Assembly: GCA_030149205.1 (NCBI GenBank)
Contig: JASBSB010000001.1
Location: forward strand, 776,712-840,711
Origin: Candidatus Heimdallarchaeota archaeon
GTDB taxonomy: Archaea > Asgardarchaeota > Heimdallarchaeia > Heimdallarchaeales > Kariarchaeaceae
Length of the DNA: 64,000 nt
Direction: 5' to 3'
Position numbers and translations under genes: made by a program. This document shows, piece after piece, positions 27,613 to 36,687 of this stretch; the first letter of the stretch is position 1, and each line of letters starts with the position of its first letter. The notes beneath the pieces are model-generated. The model ran no database searches. It had not been told where the DNA came from and saw nothing but the letters and a program-made list of their open reading frames with translations.

Positions 27613-28569
27613 ATGGTTTTCGAAGATTCTGAACCTGACTTGAAGGTGACTTCACCTTTTGCAGGGGTCGTTATTAATGACTACATCTTTAAAATTGGTG
27701 TCTCATTGATTGGTGTGGGCTTGCCCTTGGTGATGCTCTACCTCTACTTAAATACCTTAATTAACAGCTCCATGAACAGTATTACCACTTTCGGCATAGG
27801 TGGGATTCTGAATACTGATTGGAGTGTTATTCAAGGAAAATTTGGCCTTATTACGTTCATCTATGGAACTCTTGTGACCTCAGCCATTGCAATCTTAATC
27901 GCTCTGCCTTTAAGTGTCTTGGCTTCAGTATTCATTTATGAATTCGTGCCACCTGAGTTTAAATCTTCATTAAGAAGTATAATAGATGTTCTTGCAGGTA
28001 TCCCAAGTGTGATTTATGGGCTTTGGGGGATATTTATACTGATTCCATTCTTAAATTCAACATTATATAGATTCATAAATTCCTTATCAGGTAGTGAAGC
28101 TATCACTGTTGGCTATAACATGTTTACAGCCGGTCTTGTGTTGGCAATTATGATAATTCCTATTTTGGTTAATATAATCATGGAGGGATTTGACACTGTA
28201 CCAAAGACATTACGAGAGGCATTAACAGGGTTAGGAGCAACTCGATGGGAGGTCAGTAAGACTGTGACTATTGGAACAACCAAAGCCACAATTTTTACTG
28301 CTGTTATGCTGGGGTTAGGTAGAGCTCTTGGAGAGACCATGGCTGTTACAATGGTAATTGGAAATTCAAATGTCTTTCCTAACCCATTTTATAATTTGTT
28401 TGTGCCTGGGCAGACGATCAGTTCGCTAATTGCCAATGAGTTTGGTGAAGCATCAGGGCTACAGTATTCTATTCTGTTTGAAGCTGCATTAGTACTGTTT
28501 GTCGTGACCACTTTCTTTAACATAATTGGAATAATTGTACTTAGAAAACTAAAGGGGGCGACCAAATAA
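27613..28569 (+). CDS. pstC: Phosphate ABC transporter permease
   Basis: 318 residues with six membrane helices. The conserved permease-ATPase contact loop is GFDTVPKTLREALTGLGATR followed by WEVSKTV, and the N-terminal half carries VLAGIPSVIYGLWGIF as in PstC. It pairs with PstA to form the channel. An AT-rich element CATATAAAG at 27562-27570 suggests a promoter separate from pstS. The last base of the stop is shared with the pstA ATG (TAATG), so translation of the two is coupled. Confidence 0.93.
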   Translation: MVFEDSEPDLKVTSPFAGVVINDYIFKIGVSLIGVGLPLVMLYLYLNTLINSSMNSITTFGIGGILNTDWSVIQGKFGLITFIYGTLVTSAIAILIALPLSVLASVFIYEFVPPEFKSSLRSIIDVLAGIPSVIYGLWGIFILIPFLNSTLYRFINSLSGSEAITVGYNMFTAGLVLAIMIIPILVNIIMEGFDTVPKTLREALTGLGATRWEVSKTVTIGTTKATIFTAVMLGLGRALGETMAVTMVIGNSNVFPNPFYNLFVPGQTISSLIANEFGEASGLQYSILFEAALVLFVVTTFFNIIGIIVLRKLKGATK

Positions 28570-29528
28570 TGGCTGAAAGAAATCAAAAAATTAATCCAGA
28601 GTTTTTTCAAAGTGACAGAAATCTAAGGTTCAGACTGTTTAAAGATAAATTGATGTTCTATGTTACAGGACTCTGCCTGCTATTAATTCTTGTTCCTATC
28701 TTTGGAATATTATTTGAGGTCTTTATCAATGGAATCATCGGATTTACTCCAGATGTATTTACAAAAGCAGGGGGCTCCCCACTTGATCCAAACACTGGTT
28801 TACTACATGCTATGATGGGGACATTTTATGTCAGTGTGATTGCCTCATTCTTCGGGATTCCTCTGGGAATTATTACTGGGATATATTTAGAGTATTATGG
28901 AAAAGGGTTTTTCAGTAATATACTAAGAGTTGGAATAGACTCAATGGTTGCTATACCAACCATAATTACAGGAATTGTAGTTTTTGCCCTAATAGTTTTG
29001 TCCATGGGATCATTTTCGGTGTTAGCTGGTGGGATTGCACTTGCTTTTATCATGATTCCAATTATTGCCAAAACAACAGAGGAGATGATAAGATTGGTTC
29101 CTCAGCTCTACGATGAGGCAGGATACGCGTTAGGGCTATCAGAATCTCAAACTGCATTTTCAATTGTTATACCATTAGCATCACGTGGGATTGCTTCCGG
29201 AGTACTATTAGCATTTGCGAGAATAATAGGTGAGACTGCACCATTGTTGTTTACTGCATTTTTCAGTCAATCTGTCCCAAATAACATTTTAGACGTTTCA
29301 GCCACCTTAACAGTGCTGATATATCAATACGGTATTTCACCATTTGAGGCTTGGAACAGACTGGCTTGGGTGGCTGCACTACTATTGATGTTAATGAACC
29401 TCGGTGTGATTTTTATTACTAGAGTAATTTTTAGTGAAAATGGTGTTCGACCATGGACAAGAATAGCTGAAATAATTAAAATCGCCTTTGGAGGCGTTAT
29501 CGGTGAAGAATCAGCGAAAGAGGAGTGA
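28569..29528 (+). CDS. pstA: Phosphate ABC transporter permease
   Basis: 319 residues, six membrane helices. The permease motif is LVPQLYDEAGYALGLSESQT and DSMVAIPTIITGIVVFALIV corresponds to the conserved PstA helix near the pore; ARIIGETAPLLFTAFF is the family's C-terminal block. It starts inside the pstC stop and is followed by pstB after six bases that carry an AGGAG-type ribosome-binding site at the end of its own coding region. Second half of the channel of the Pst phosphate importer. Confidence 0.93.
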   Translation: MAERNQKINPEFFQSDRNLRFRLFKDKLMFYVTGLCLLLILVPIFGILFEVFINGIIGFTPDVFTKAGGSPLDPNTGLLHAMMGTFYVSVIASFFGIPLGIITGIYLEYYGKGFFSNILRVGIDSMVAIPTIITGIVVFALIVLSMGSFSVLAGGIALAFIMIPIIAKTTEEMIRLVPQLYDEAGYALGLSESQTAFSIVIPLASRGIASGVLLAFARIIGETAPLLFTAFFSQSVPNNILDVSATLTVLIYQYGISPFEAWNRLAWVAALLLMLMNLGVIFITRVIFSENGVRPWTRIAEIIKIAFGGVIGEESAKEE

Positions 29529-29534
29529 AAAGTT

Positions 29535-30353
29535 ATGTCAGAAATTAAAATAGATTCAAGTGTCTTTTCAGAAAAAAAATCTTCGAACAAAGGCAATATA
29601 AAATTACAGGTGGAAGATTTAAAAGCATTTTATGGAAAAAAAGAAGTGCTTCATGGGATAAGTGCAGATTTTGTGGAAAATGAGATCACTGCAATTATTG
29701 GACCTTCAGGCTGTGGAAAATCTACCTTTATCAGGACTATAAACAGATTGCACGAGCTAACCAGAGGAGCAAAAATTGAAGGAAAAATAGTTCTTGATGG
29801 ATATGATATCTATGACCCATCTGCAAACCCAGTTCTAGTCAGGAGAAAGATTGGTATGGTGTTTCAAAAGCCAAATCCATTCCCAAATATGTCAATTTAT
29901 AACAATGTAGTTGCTGGTCTAAAGCTACAAGGCCATTCTAATGGAACTGAGTTGGATGAGATAGTGAACACAACTTTGGAAAAGGTGGGGTTATTGGAAG
30001 AGGTTGAGGAAGATCTGCATAGGAAAAAAGGCACTGATCTTTCAGGAGGGCAACAGCAGAGACTTTGTATTGCCAGAGCGATAGCTGTCAGACCTGACAT
30101 TATACTTATGGATGAACCGACAGCCTCATTAGATCCTTCTTCTACACTTATAATAGAGGATTTAATGAAAGACCTGTCTAAGGATTTCACTGTGATTGCA
30201 GTAACACACAATATGCAACAGGCGGCAAGGGTATCAGACAAGACCATGTTTTTATTTAATGGCGATCTGATAGAGTTTGGTGCCACAAGAAAGCTCTTTG
30301 AAAAGCCAGATAATCATTTAACAGAGCAATACATAACTGGGAGGTTTGGTTAG
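29535..30353 (+). CDS. pstB: Phosphate ABC transporter ATPase
   Basis: 272 residues. Walker A GPSGCGKST, signature LSGGQQQRLCIARAIAV, Walker B IILMDEPTASLDP and the H-loop VTHNMQQAARVSD are complete, and the R-TINRLHEL segment after Walker A with IEGKIVLDGYDIYD is specific to PstB among ABC ATPases. AGGAG eight-plus bases before the ATG serves as ribosome-binding site. It powers PstCA-mediated phosphate uptake and is followed immediately by phoU. Confidence 0.95.
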   Translation: MSEIKIDSSVFSEKKSSNKGNIKLQVEDLKAFYGKKEVLHGISADFVENEITAIIGPSGCGKSTFIRTINRLHELTRGAKIEGKIVLDGYDIYDPSANPVLVRRKIGMVFQKPNPFPNMSIYNNVVAGLKLQGHSNGTELDEIVNTTLEKVGLLEEVEEDLHRKKGTDLSGGQQQRLCIARAIAVRPDIILMDEPTASLDPSSTLIIEDLMKDLSKDFTVIAVTHNMQQAARVSDKTMFLFNGDLIEFGATRKLFEKPDNHLTEQYITGRFG

Positions 30354-30998
30354 ATGGTAAGAAGAGATTATGCTGTTAAACTTGACAAGATCAAGGATAT
30401 TCTACTTGAACTGTTAGGAAATGTCGAGGAAATGGTAGAATATTTATTCAAATCAATTGAAACTGATCAGAATTTGGTATCAGTTTCAACAGAACTAGAT
30501 AAACGAGTCAGATTAAGAACTAAAGACCTTCTAGATCTTTGTACTGAGGTAGTAACACTACAGCAACCCATGGCATCTGATGTGAGACTTATAATTTCTG
30601 CAATCAGGATTAAGACAGACCTAGAGAGGAGTGTGAGAGACTCTCTTCACATTATTGAATTAGCAACCTCACTTAAGCAACTCGATAAATATATCAAACA
30701 GTTGGAAGGAACCAAGGAAGTTCTTTTGTCAATGATTGAGATCCTGAAGAAATCCTTAAAATCGGGAGACCCCAAAATCCTTCTTCAATTGAACGATAAA
30801 GATGAGATCATAGATCAGTTCTATGCTGAACTAAACTCCGCAATTAGAATAGACATCCAGCAAAGTCCAGTTAAGGCATTAGAAATGGTAGATTATCTTC
30901 TCAGTATTAGAATGATTGAGAGGATAGGAGACCACCTCTGTAATATCGCAGAGAAGATATACTACATACATACAGCAGAAATTATTCGAATTGCCTAA
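30354..30998 (+). CDS. phoU: PhoU, phosphate transport regulator
   Basis: 214 residues, all helical, matching canonical PhoU length. Two three-helix repeats are visible, each with the acidic metal-binding pattern (IKTDLERSVRDSLHIIELAT in the first, RMIERIGDHLCNIAEKIYYI in the second, containing E-R-x-x-D-H-x-x-N-I). PhoU restrains PstSCAB activity and signals phosphate sufficiency. The ATG follows the pstB stop with no gap; GGGAGG at 30340-30345 inside pstB is its ribosome-binding site. It differs from the AbrB-PhoU protein upstream in lacking the DNA-binding domain. Confidence 0.93.
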   Translation: MVRRDYAVKLDKIKDILLELLGNVEEMVEYLFKSIETDQNLVSVSTELDKRVRLRTKDLLDLCTEVVTLQQPMASDVRLIISAIRIKTDLERSVRDSLHIIELATSLKQLDKYIKQLEGTKEVLLSMIEILKKSLKSGDPKILLQLNDKDEIIDQFYAELNSAIRIDIQQSPVKALEMVDYLLSIRMIERIGDHLCNIAEKIYYIHTAEIIRIA

Positions 30999-31012
30999 TT
31001 AAATCAATTACA

Positions 31013-31021
31013 TTTTTTTTT
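31013..31021 (+). terminator. Poly-T terminator of pstCAB-phoU
   Basis: A run of nine T residues begins 14 bases after the phoU stop, with no hairpin before it. It is a typical archaeal termination signal and separates the operon from the surface-protein gene. Confidence 0.55.
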
Positions 31022-31062
31022 GTAGCAAATTTTTATAAGTGTCGAAATTTGTATATCTTTTT

Positions 31063-32073
31063 ATGGATAAAAAAGTGGTAATTTTATTTGCAATTTTAAT
31101 GATAGGTAATTCTTTTCCTTCTATCTTTGCTCAATCCACATTAACAATAAGGAGTGGAGATATTCATTACATCCAAAGGGGAACAATTACAGAATTTAGC
31201 AAAATTAATGCGTCGGGAGTTAAGGTAATAGATAACACTGAAATGAACTCTTTGTTGACCAGGGTTGCGGTTCGGCAGTATGACACGGATACACAGGGAG
31301 TAGTTTATGATTATCAAAATTTTTCACTGATTTTTTCAACAAAGTCTAGCTCATTTGGTGCTACTTTAGGTTCCTCACTTATCAGTCTTATTTTTTCATC
31401 AAGCAACGGAAAACCTACGTTTTCCTCAATAGCTTCTCCCGTATTCGATAATCTGTATGATTTAAATTTCCCAGCATATTTTGTTACACCTGATTGGACT
31501 GGTGTTCAACAATCATTTAAGAATAATTTCAAAATAGGGTATCCATTTTTCCCAGACCGCAAATACACTCTAGATTATCTACTCTCTTTCCCTGGTAATT
31601 CTATTTTGTCTGCAACCAGTAATTCAAGCCTCACTAATGTCTTAAACCTGCCTACTAACCACTGGGGATTCAACATATCGTTGTCAGATGTCTACCCTAG
31701 AACTGTTTATCCTTACCCAGTTAATTCTATCTATAATTTCAAATTGAAACTTAACTACACAGGTGATGGAAAATTAGCTACAGCAACTCAATCAACCAAT
31801 CTATTTTATAATCAAGGTGATGCTAACAATTACACTCTCAAAACTACTAGATATGTTGTATTGGATCCTAAATCTTCATCTAATTCCAACAGTGGATTTT
31901 TTCCAAGTGGATTAAGCGACCTTAATTCTATTGAATCAATGGCCTTATCTGGTCTTGTGGTGTTAAGTCAAATCATAATGATTTCAATAATTGTGTATTA
32001 TTATAGAAAGGTAAGAGTGCTAAAAAGATTAAAGGACTCAAACTCTTATCCGAGTGTTAACTCTCCTGAATAG
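31063..32073 (+). CDS. Secreted, membrane-anchored surface protein, paralogue of 21801
   Basis: 336 residues from ATG 31063: signal peptide (VVILFAILMIGNSFPSIFAQ), an Asn-rich extracytoplasmic domain with many N-x-S/T sequons, and a C-terminal helix (SGLVVLSQIIMISIIVYYY) with a basic tail. The in-frame GTG at 31039 overlaps the TATA box TTTTTATAAG at about 31030-31039 and is rejected as a start. PAYFVTPDWTGVQQSFKNNF aligns with a similar segment in the protein encoded at 21801. Function is unknown. It lies directly behind the Pst operon but with its own promoter. Confidence 0.6.
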   Translation: MDKKVVILFAILMIGNSFPSIFAQSTLTIRSGDIHYIQRGTITEFSKINASGVKVIDNTEMNSLLTRVAVRQYDTDTQGVVYDYQNFSLIFSTKSSSFGATLGSSLISLIFSSSNGKPTFSSIASPVFDNLYDLNFPAYFVTPDWTGVQQSFKNNFKIGYPFFPDRKYTLDYLLSFPGNSILSATSNSSLTNVLNLPTNHWGFNISLSDVYPRTVYPYPVNSIYNFKLKLNYTGDGKLATATQSTNLFYNQGDANNYTLKTTRYVVLDPKSSSNSNSGFFPSGLSDLNSIESMALSGLVVLSQIIMISIIVYYYRKVRVLKRLKDSNSYPSVNSPE

Positions 32074-32147
32074 CCTTGATTTACTCAAATTTTTATAATA
32101 GAGGATTGAGGGCAATTAATCTATTTTGTAATTCACATTGAAATTAC

Positions 32148-33056
32148 TTAGATTAAGGTAACCCCAATTACCATAAGAAAGAACAGGAGGCTTAATACTA
32201 AAAATGAACCTCCAATTAACTTAGATGATTTTCTCTTACTTATCAAGAAAAGGAAGAGAAAAAAATCCAATAGGAAAATCCCAAGAGACAGATTAATTTG
32301 TATTGAGGATGTGTAAGTGTGAAGTAATAGTCCAGAAATACCAAAAACAAAGGTCAAATTCCACAGAATTTTCCCAACAACAGTATAAATCCCCAATTCA
32401 GGCTTCCCTCTTCTGATGGAATGAACAACCAACCAAAGCTCTTCAGCATTTGTCACAGTTCCCAAGATTATAAGTCCAAATAGAGATTCATTAATATTGT
32501 AGAGTTTAATCAGTTGTTCTGAACTAAATATCATTAGTTCTCCAAAAATTATCAATAATACCATTAAAATAATAAGTAAGAACAATTCCCGAATATCCAT
32601 TTGAAGTGGATGTGCTTCCTCATGCTTAATAGTGACCTGAACGTAGAAAACAAAAAGTAATAATGAAATAATTGACACAATAAACAGCACCTGACCAAAA
32701 TACACTCCCAGAGTAAAGAGCAAAACTGCACTAGAAAGGATCCAGAGATAGATTGGCTTAACTTTTTCAAATTTTAATGTCATAAACAGAGAAGGAATTC
32801 CAAGGGAGATTGCCAATGTGACTATAGTGTTGCCAACTAAGTTCCCCATAGAGAGATATGGAAGCCTATTGATAGCAGAGATAATTGAAGCAAAGGACTC
32901 CTCAAAATCGATCCCAAGAATGAGGATTCCCATGAAAACCGCAGTGTAATTGTATTTTTCCATGTGTTCTAATAGCTCATCAATAATTTTGTCTGCTAAA
33001 AAATAAATCCCAATATAGGAAATACCAAATAGAATTAGCCAGAAAAGAGCTTCCAT
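32148..33056 (-). CDS. Cation/Ca2+ exchanger-like (CaCA) membrane protein
   Basis: 302 residues, about ten membrane helices in two inverted halves. Each half contains a degenerate alpha-repeat: GILILGIDFEESFASIISAI with MGNLVGNTIV, and GLIILGTVTNAEELWLVVHS with TVVGKILWNL. These correspond to the G-[ST]-S-x-P-E-L...G-N-x-[VI]-G-S-N pattern of Na+/Ca2+ exchangers, but the Ser-Ala-Pro-Glu core is replaced by DFEES and TNAEE, so ion selectivity may differ. Both acidic residues remain. Start is ATG at 33056, 24 bases from a TATA-like element; an in-frame TTG at 33074 is less likely. Confidence 0.65.
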   Translation of the reverse strand: MEALFWLILFGISYIGIYFLADKIIDELLEHMEKYNYTAVFMGILILGIDFEESFASIISAINRLPYLSMGNLVGNTIVTLAISLGIPSLFMTLKFEKVKPIYLWILSSAVLLFTLGVYFGQVLFIVSIISLLLFVFYVQVTIKHEEAHPLQMDIRELFLLIILMVLLIIFGELMIFSSEQLIKLYNINESLFGLIILGTVTNAEELWLVVHSIRRGKPELGIYTVVGKILWNLTFVFGISGLLLHTYTSSIQINLSLGIFLLDFFLFLFLISKRKSSKLIGGSFLVLSLLFFLMVIGVTLI

Positions 33057-33212
33057 AAATACAAGCGGTAGCAATGTAATAAAACCAATTCGTAATTTTT
33101 CTAACTAATTGTTCAGAGTAAGCAATTACAGAATTTAGCAGAATGAATTCAAGCAATTTATTTGCATGTTTTGATAATTCATAAATAAGAAGAGATTCAT
33201 GAAAAAGCAAGA

Positions 33213-33890
33213 ATGGAAGGTATAGATAAACTCCAAAACCTTAGCTCAGATGAACTAAGTGTTATATTAGCAATTTATATCCTAGGAAGTCTTAATCTCA
33301 AACAAATCGCTGCTCTTTTAGGGAAAATATCAACAACAACTTTAAACTATGTTAGAACTCTTTTACAGCACGAATATATCCTTCTAGACGGAGATAAGAG
33401 TACAAGTCGTAGGGGAAAATACTATACCTTAAATCAGATTATAAAACAAACTCTCGATAAAGTATTTCAAACCAATAGAGAAAAGTTTGAGAAAGAGATC
33501 AATAATGTCAACCTCGAGACATTTGAAGAGGTTCAAGATCACATAGTTCAGATTTTAAGAGAAAAGGACAATCAGCTCCTTGCAAGTACCTCCCTTTTAT
33601 TCTCTAATCTAAACCATGCTATTGAAACCATTCAAAACAATCGAATGACTCATTTTATTGAAGATTTAAATAATAACAATACTCCTCGTTTTCCCCCTAC
33701 ACTCATAAATCTCTTATCAGTAGCAAGGATAAAAATTTCTAACACAAGCCAACTTGCCAAGATCAATGACCTATTGTTGAAATTTCATGATGATATTAAA
33801 AAGATCGAAGATGACACAGACTCTGGGGCAAGAGAGATCCAAGAGATCTATTTTTATAATTATATTACTTCATTAGATCTTGAAAAATGA
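33213..33890 (+). CDS. Winged-helix transcription regulator
   Basis: 225 residues. Residues 10-75 form a winged helix: LSVILAIYILGSLNLKQIAA is the first helix-turn-helix and TTTLNYVRTLLQHEYILLDG with RGKYYTLN the recognition helix and wing, as in ArsR/MarR-like archaeal regulators. The remaining 150 residues are long, charged helices probably for dimerisation or ligand sensing. No metal-binding cysteines. It is divergent from the exchanger gene, so it may control that gene. CATAAATA about 27 bases before the ATG is a likely TATA box. Confidence 0.7.
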   Translation: MEGIDKLQNLSSDELSVILAIYILGSLNLKQIAALLGKISTTTLNYVRTLLQHEYILLDGDKSTSRRGKYYTLNQIIKQTLDKVFQTNREKFEKEINNVNLETFEEVQDHIVQILREKDNQLLASTSLLFSNLNHAIETIQNNRMTHFIEDLNNNNTPRFPPTLINLLSVARIKISNTSQLAKINDLLLKFHDDIKKIEDDTDSGAREIQEIYFYNYITSLDLEK

Positions 33891-33948
33891 TTGAAAAATT
33901 GCCTAGACCATATCGAACCAATTTAATTACGACGGTCTTGGGTAAGTT

Positions 33949-34416
33949 GTGAATGGAGAAAATCAGGGATTGCTGTTTGTTAAGTCTTTAATTGGTACCA
34001 AGGTTCAAAAACAAAATTCAGAGATTAATGGATGGTTAGATAACAGAATTGTAGATGCAGAGTACGGAAGTGTTAGTTATGAATATGTGGTGAGAAATGA
34101 CATGCTAAATCTAAATGGAACTCTTCATGGAGGAATAATGGCTACAATGATAGATGACCTTATGGGACTCACTGTATTTTCTCTTGGAGAGAGGGCGTTT
34201 TTTGCAACTCTAAACTTAACCCTTGATTATTTTGCTCCGATCTCCCTAGGTGAAAAGGTAATAGCTAAATCAAAGGTGATTAAACATGGGCATAAGGTGA
34301 TCAATATCGAATGCCATCTAATCAATGAGGATGGAAAGATTGCTCTAAAGTCCTCAAGCAATATGATAAGAACCAGCAAAAAACTATCTGAAGAATATTT
34401 TATCAAAAAAACGTGA
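33949..34416 (+). CDS. PaaI/YigI-type hotdog thioesterase
   Basis: 155 residues of hotdog fold. The catalytic block is LNLNGTLHGGIMATMIDDLM, where N-x-x-G-x-x-HGG and the following acidic residues on the long helix are the PaaI-type active site; ATLNLTLDYFAPISLGEKVI is the characteristic beta-hairpin. It hydrolyses acyl-CoA thioesters; the chain specificity is unknown. Start is GTG at 33949, with TATA-like AATTTAATTA about 27 bases upstream. Confidence 0.85.
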   Translation: MNGENQGLLFVKSLIGTKVQKQNSEINGWLDNRIVDAEYGSVSYEYVVRNDMLNLNGTLHGGIMATMIDDLMGLTVFSLGERAFFATLNLTLDYFAPISLGEKVIAKSKVIKHGHKVINIECHLINEDGKIALKSSSNMIRTSKKLSEEYFIKKT

Positions 34417-34474
34417 GTAAACCCATTCCACATTCAGAAAGTAAATAAGATAAACAATCATCCAAGAGCAAGAG

Positions 34475-35236
34475 ATGTCAGATCCACTACATCGCTTCTC
34501 AAGCAGGGCAACAGATTATAACAAATATCGACCGGATTATCCACCAGCAGCTATTGAGTTTATATTAAAGCAAAGTAGGCTAAATCAAAACGACTCAGTC
34601 GCAGATGTAGGATCAGGAACTGGTATCCTAACAAAGCACTTTGTTAACAGAGGTATCCAGACATATGCAATAGAACCAAATGATGACATGAGAAGGTTTG
34701 CAGAGATTTCCCTTTCAGCTAATCCAAATTTTCACTCAATAAAAGGCACCTCCGATAATACAAAACTTGAGGATCAATCTATTAATGCAATAACAGTTGC
34801 TCAGGCTTTTCACTGGTTTGAGGTAATTAAGACCAAAAATGAGTTCAAAAGAATCTTAAAAGATGGGTCTACTGTCTACCTCTTATGGAACTCAAGACGA
34901 CATGATAAACCAATTTTAATGGATTATGAAAACCTTACTCTGAAGTTTTCTACTGAGTATTCTCACATTAACCACCTGAGGCCAGAGGTTGAGGAAAACA
35001 TTGTTAAGCTTTTTGAACCCAACGAAGTGACCTATCTGGAGTTTCCAAACGATCAAGAATTAACCTTTGATGAATTGTTGGGTAGGATCAGATCATCATC
35101 ATACATGCTTAATTCGTCTGATAAGAGGTATCCTGAGATGGTTGAAGCATATAAAGCATTTTTTGAAAAATACCAGAAGGATGGGAAAATAACCATTCCA
35201 CACATTACAGATGTTTATTATGGACAGATAGGTTGA
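34475..35236 (+). CDS. Class I SAM-dependent methyltransferase
   Basis: 253 residues. Motif I VADVGSGTGILTKHF is near residue 42, followed by the acidic motif II (AIEPNDDM) and a motif-IV-like INAITVAQAFHWFE segment. The fold and the HWFE motif match the UbiE/Tam-like group of small-molecule methyltransferases. The conserved N-terminal RFSSRATDYNKYRPDYP is characteristic of the group. Substrate unknown. It follows the thioesterase gene by 58 bases and has a TATA-like TAAATAAG about 27 bases before ATG. Confidence 0.85.
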   Translation: MSDPLHRFSSRATDYNKYRPDYPPAAIEFILKQSRLNQNDSVADVGSGTGILTKHFVNRGIQTYAIEPNDDMRRFAEISLSANPNFHSIKGTSDNTKLEDQSINAITVAQAFHWFEVIKTKNEFKRILKDGSTVYLLWNSRRHDKPILMDYENLTLKFSTEYSHINHLRPEVEENIVKLFEPNEVTYLEFPNDQELTFDELLGRIRSSSYMLNSSDKRYPEMVEAYKAFFEKYQKDGKITIPHITDVYYGQIG

Positions 35237-35420
35237 TTCGGCATTTCAATGATTTTACTATCATCTGAAAAATAAATTTGCCGATTTCATGAAATCTTTA
35301 CCTCCCGCCTCTAAAGAAGAAGCAGTTTCAAATAACTATACGGTTATAAACCATTAAAAATTGTTATTCGTTTCCTTTAGATAGAAGACACTTATTAAAC
35401 AGATAATTTTGCTAAGAATC

Positions 35421-36683
35421 ATGTCTTTTTTAGTTAAAAGCAAAAATGATAATACCTTCCTGGGATTATACAGGTTCTCTTGGATACTTCTCCTTATTAT
35501 TGGATCTGGTGGGATACTGGCTTTATCAGCAGTAATTGGTATAAACCTTGATCTAAACCTGATTAAACCATTATTACCAAATCTAGGCTACCTATTGATG
35601 GTGTTCCTTGGGGTATCATTTGTTACATTCATAGTTGGATTATTTCAGGTGGTCTTTACCTCTTTTTTTGGAGAAGAAATTATCCTGTTTGTTACTTGGA
35701 GCTCTCCCTTTGTCTTAATTGGATTATCTGGTTATCTGTATTTTCAACAACGAGACACAAATATATTGATAATTGGAGGAATGGGAGTACTCTTCCTCCT
35801 GATATTCTATTACATGAGAAATGAGATTCGTTTGAGTGCGAAGCTTACTGAATTAAGTGCAGAAATGGTGAGAGATAACCTAAGTATGGAGATTCCTCAG
35901 ATCCGGTCATTCTTGTTGAGACTTATAATTACAATTCTTTTGATCCCTGGTGTGATCCTTATCTTTGGTTCTCTGTTCTTATTTAATCCCATTCTTGGTG
36001 TTCTGGTAGCACTGATATTCCTCTTTTTTTATATGTTCGTGTTGACAGGTATTCAAACCTACGCAGATGCCTTGAATGTGGCTTATTCAAATCAATGGTA
36101 CAGTGGAAAGCCATCACAATCGAAGGCTTCATCTCAAGTTGCACCTTTGAAAGCAGGAATAATCAAATTTGCCTTTCTGCTGACAATATTTCGCTACATA
36201 AGCATGCTTTCAAACAACAAGGACAACAGATCTGGATTCATTTTTAGGGGAATTACTGAGATTCTAGAATTTCTGGGGACTTACACATTAGTTTTGATGG
36301 TAATTAAAAAAACCACCTCTCTTTCTGATGCTTATGTGGAATCAACAAAATCAGTATTCAAGATGTTCAAAGCCACTTCAAGTGGGAGCTTGGGATTTGC
36401 AATAATCGATTTTACCAGATGGGTCTTATCAGCTGCAATTCTTCTTGGAGCTGGATGGTATTTTGCTTCAATAATGTATTCTGATCAGTTTTTAATTTGG
36501 TTAGTCGCAAGTATCATAACTATATTTGGATTAATTCCTTTAAATTCAATGTTCAAACCAGTGGTTAACACTTTTAGACTAATCCTATACAGAAGCTACA
36601 CTGGGGATGCTTCCTCCAAGTTCAACAAAGAGATTAAAGGTCTACTCAAAACAGTTAAAAAGAAGAAATCAAATACTAGATAG
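35421..36683 (+). CDS. Polytopic membrane protein, unknown
   Basis: 420 residues with about eight membrane helices in two groups (residues 20-150 and 165-370), a soluble linker containing VAYSNQWYSGKPSQSKASSQ, and a basic C-terminus. The pattern of helical hairpins with glycine-rich loops resembles DUF6159-type archaeal membrane proteins, though I cannot confirm a family. I place the start at ATG 35421, since a TATA-like CTTATTA is 28 bases upstream; TTG at 35409 is alternative. It is convergent with the longin-like protein gene four bases away. Confidence 0.5.
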   Translation: MSFLVKSKNDNTFLGLYRFSWILLLIIGSGGILALSAVIGINLDLNLIKPLLPNLGYLLMVFLGVSFVTFIVGLFQVVFTSFFGEEIILFVTWSSPFVLIGLSGYLYFQQRDTNILIIGGMGVLFLLIFYYMRNEIRLSAKLTELSAEMVRDNLSMEIPQIRSFLLRLIITILLIPGVILIFGSLFLFNPILGVLVALIFLFFYMFVLTGIQTYADALNVAYSNQWYSGKPSQSKASSQVAPLKAGIIKFAFLLTIFRYISMLSNNKDNRSGFIFRGITEILEFLGTYTLVLMVIKKTTSLSDAYVESTKSVFKMFKATSSGSLGFAIIDFTRWVLSAAILLGAGWYFASIMYSDQFLIWLVASIITIFGLIPLNSMFKPVVNTFRLILYRSYTGDASSKFNKEIKGLLKTVKKKKSNTR

Positions 36684-36687
36684 ATTT

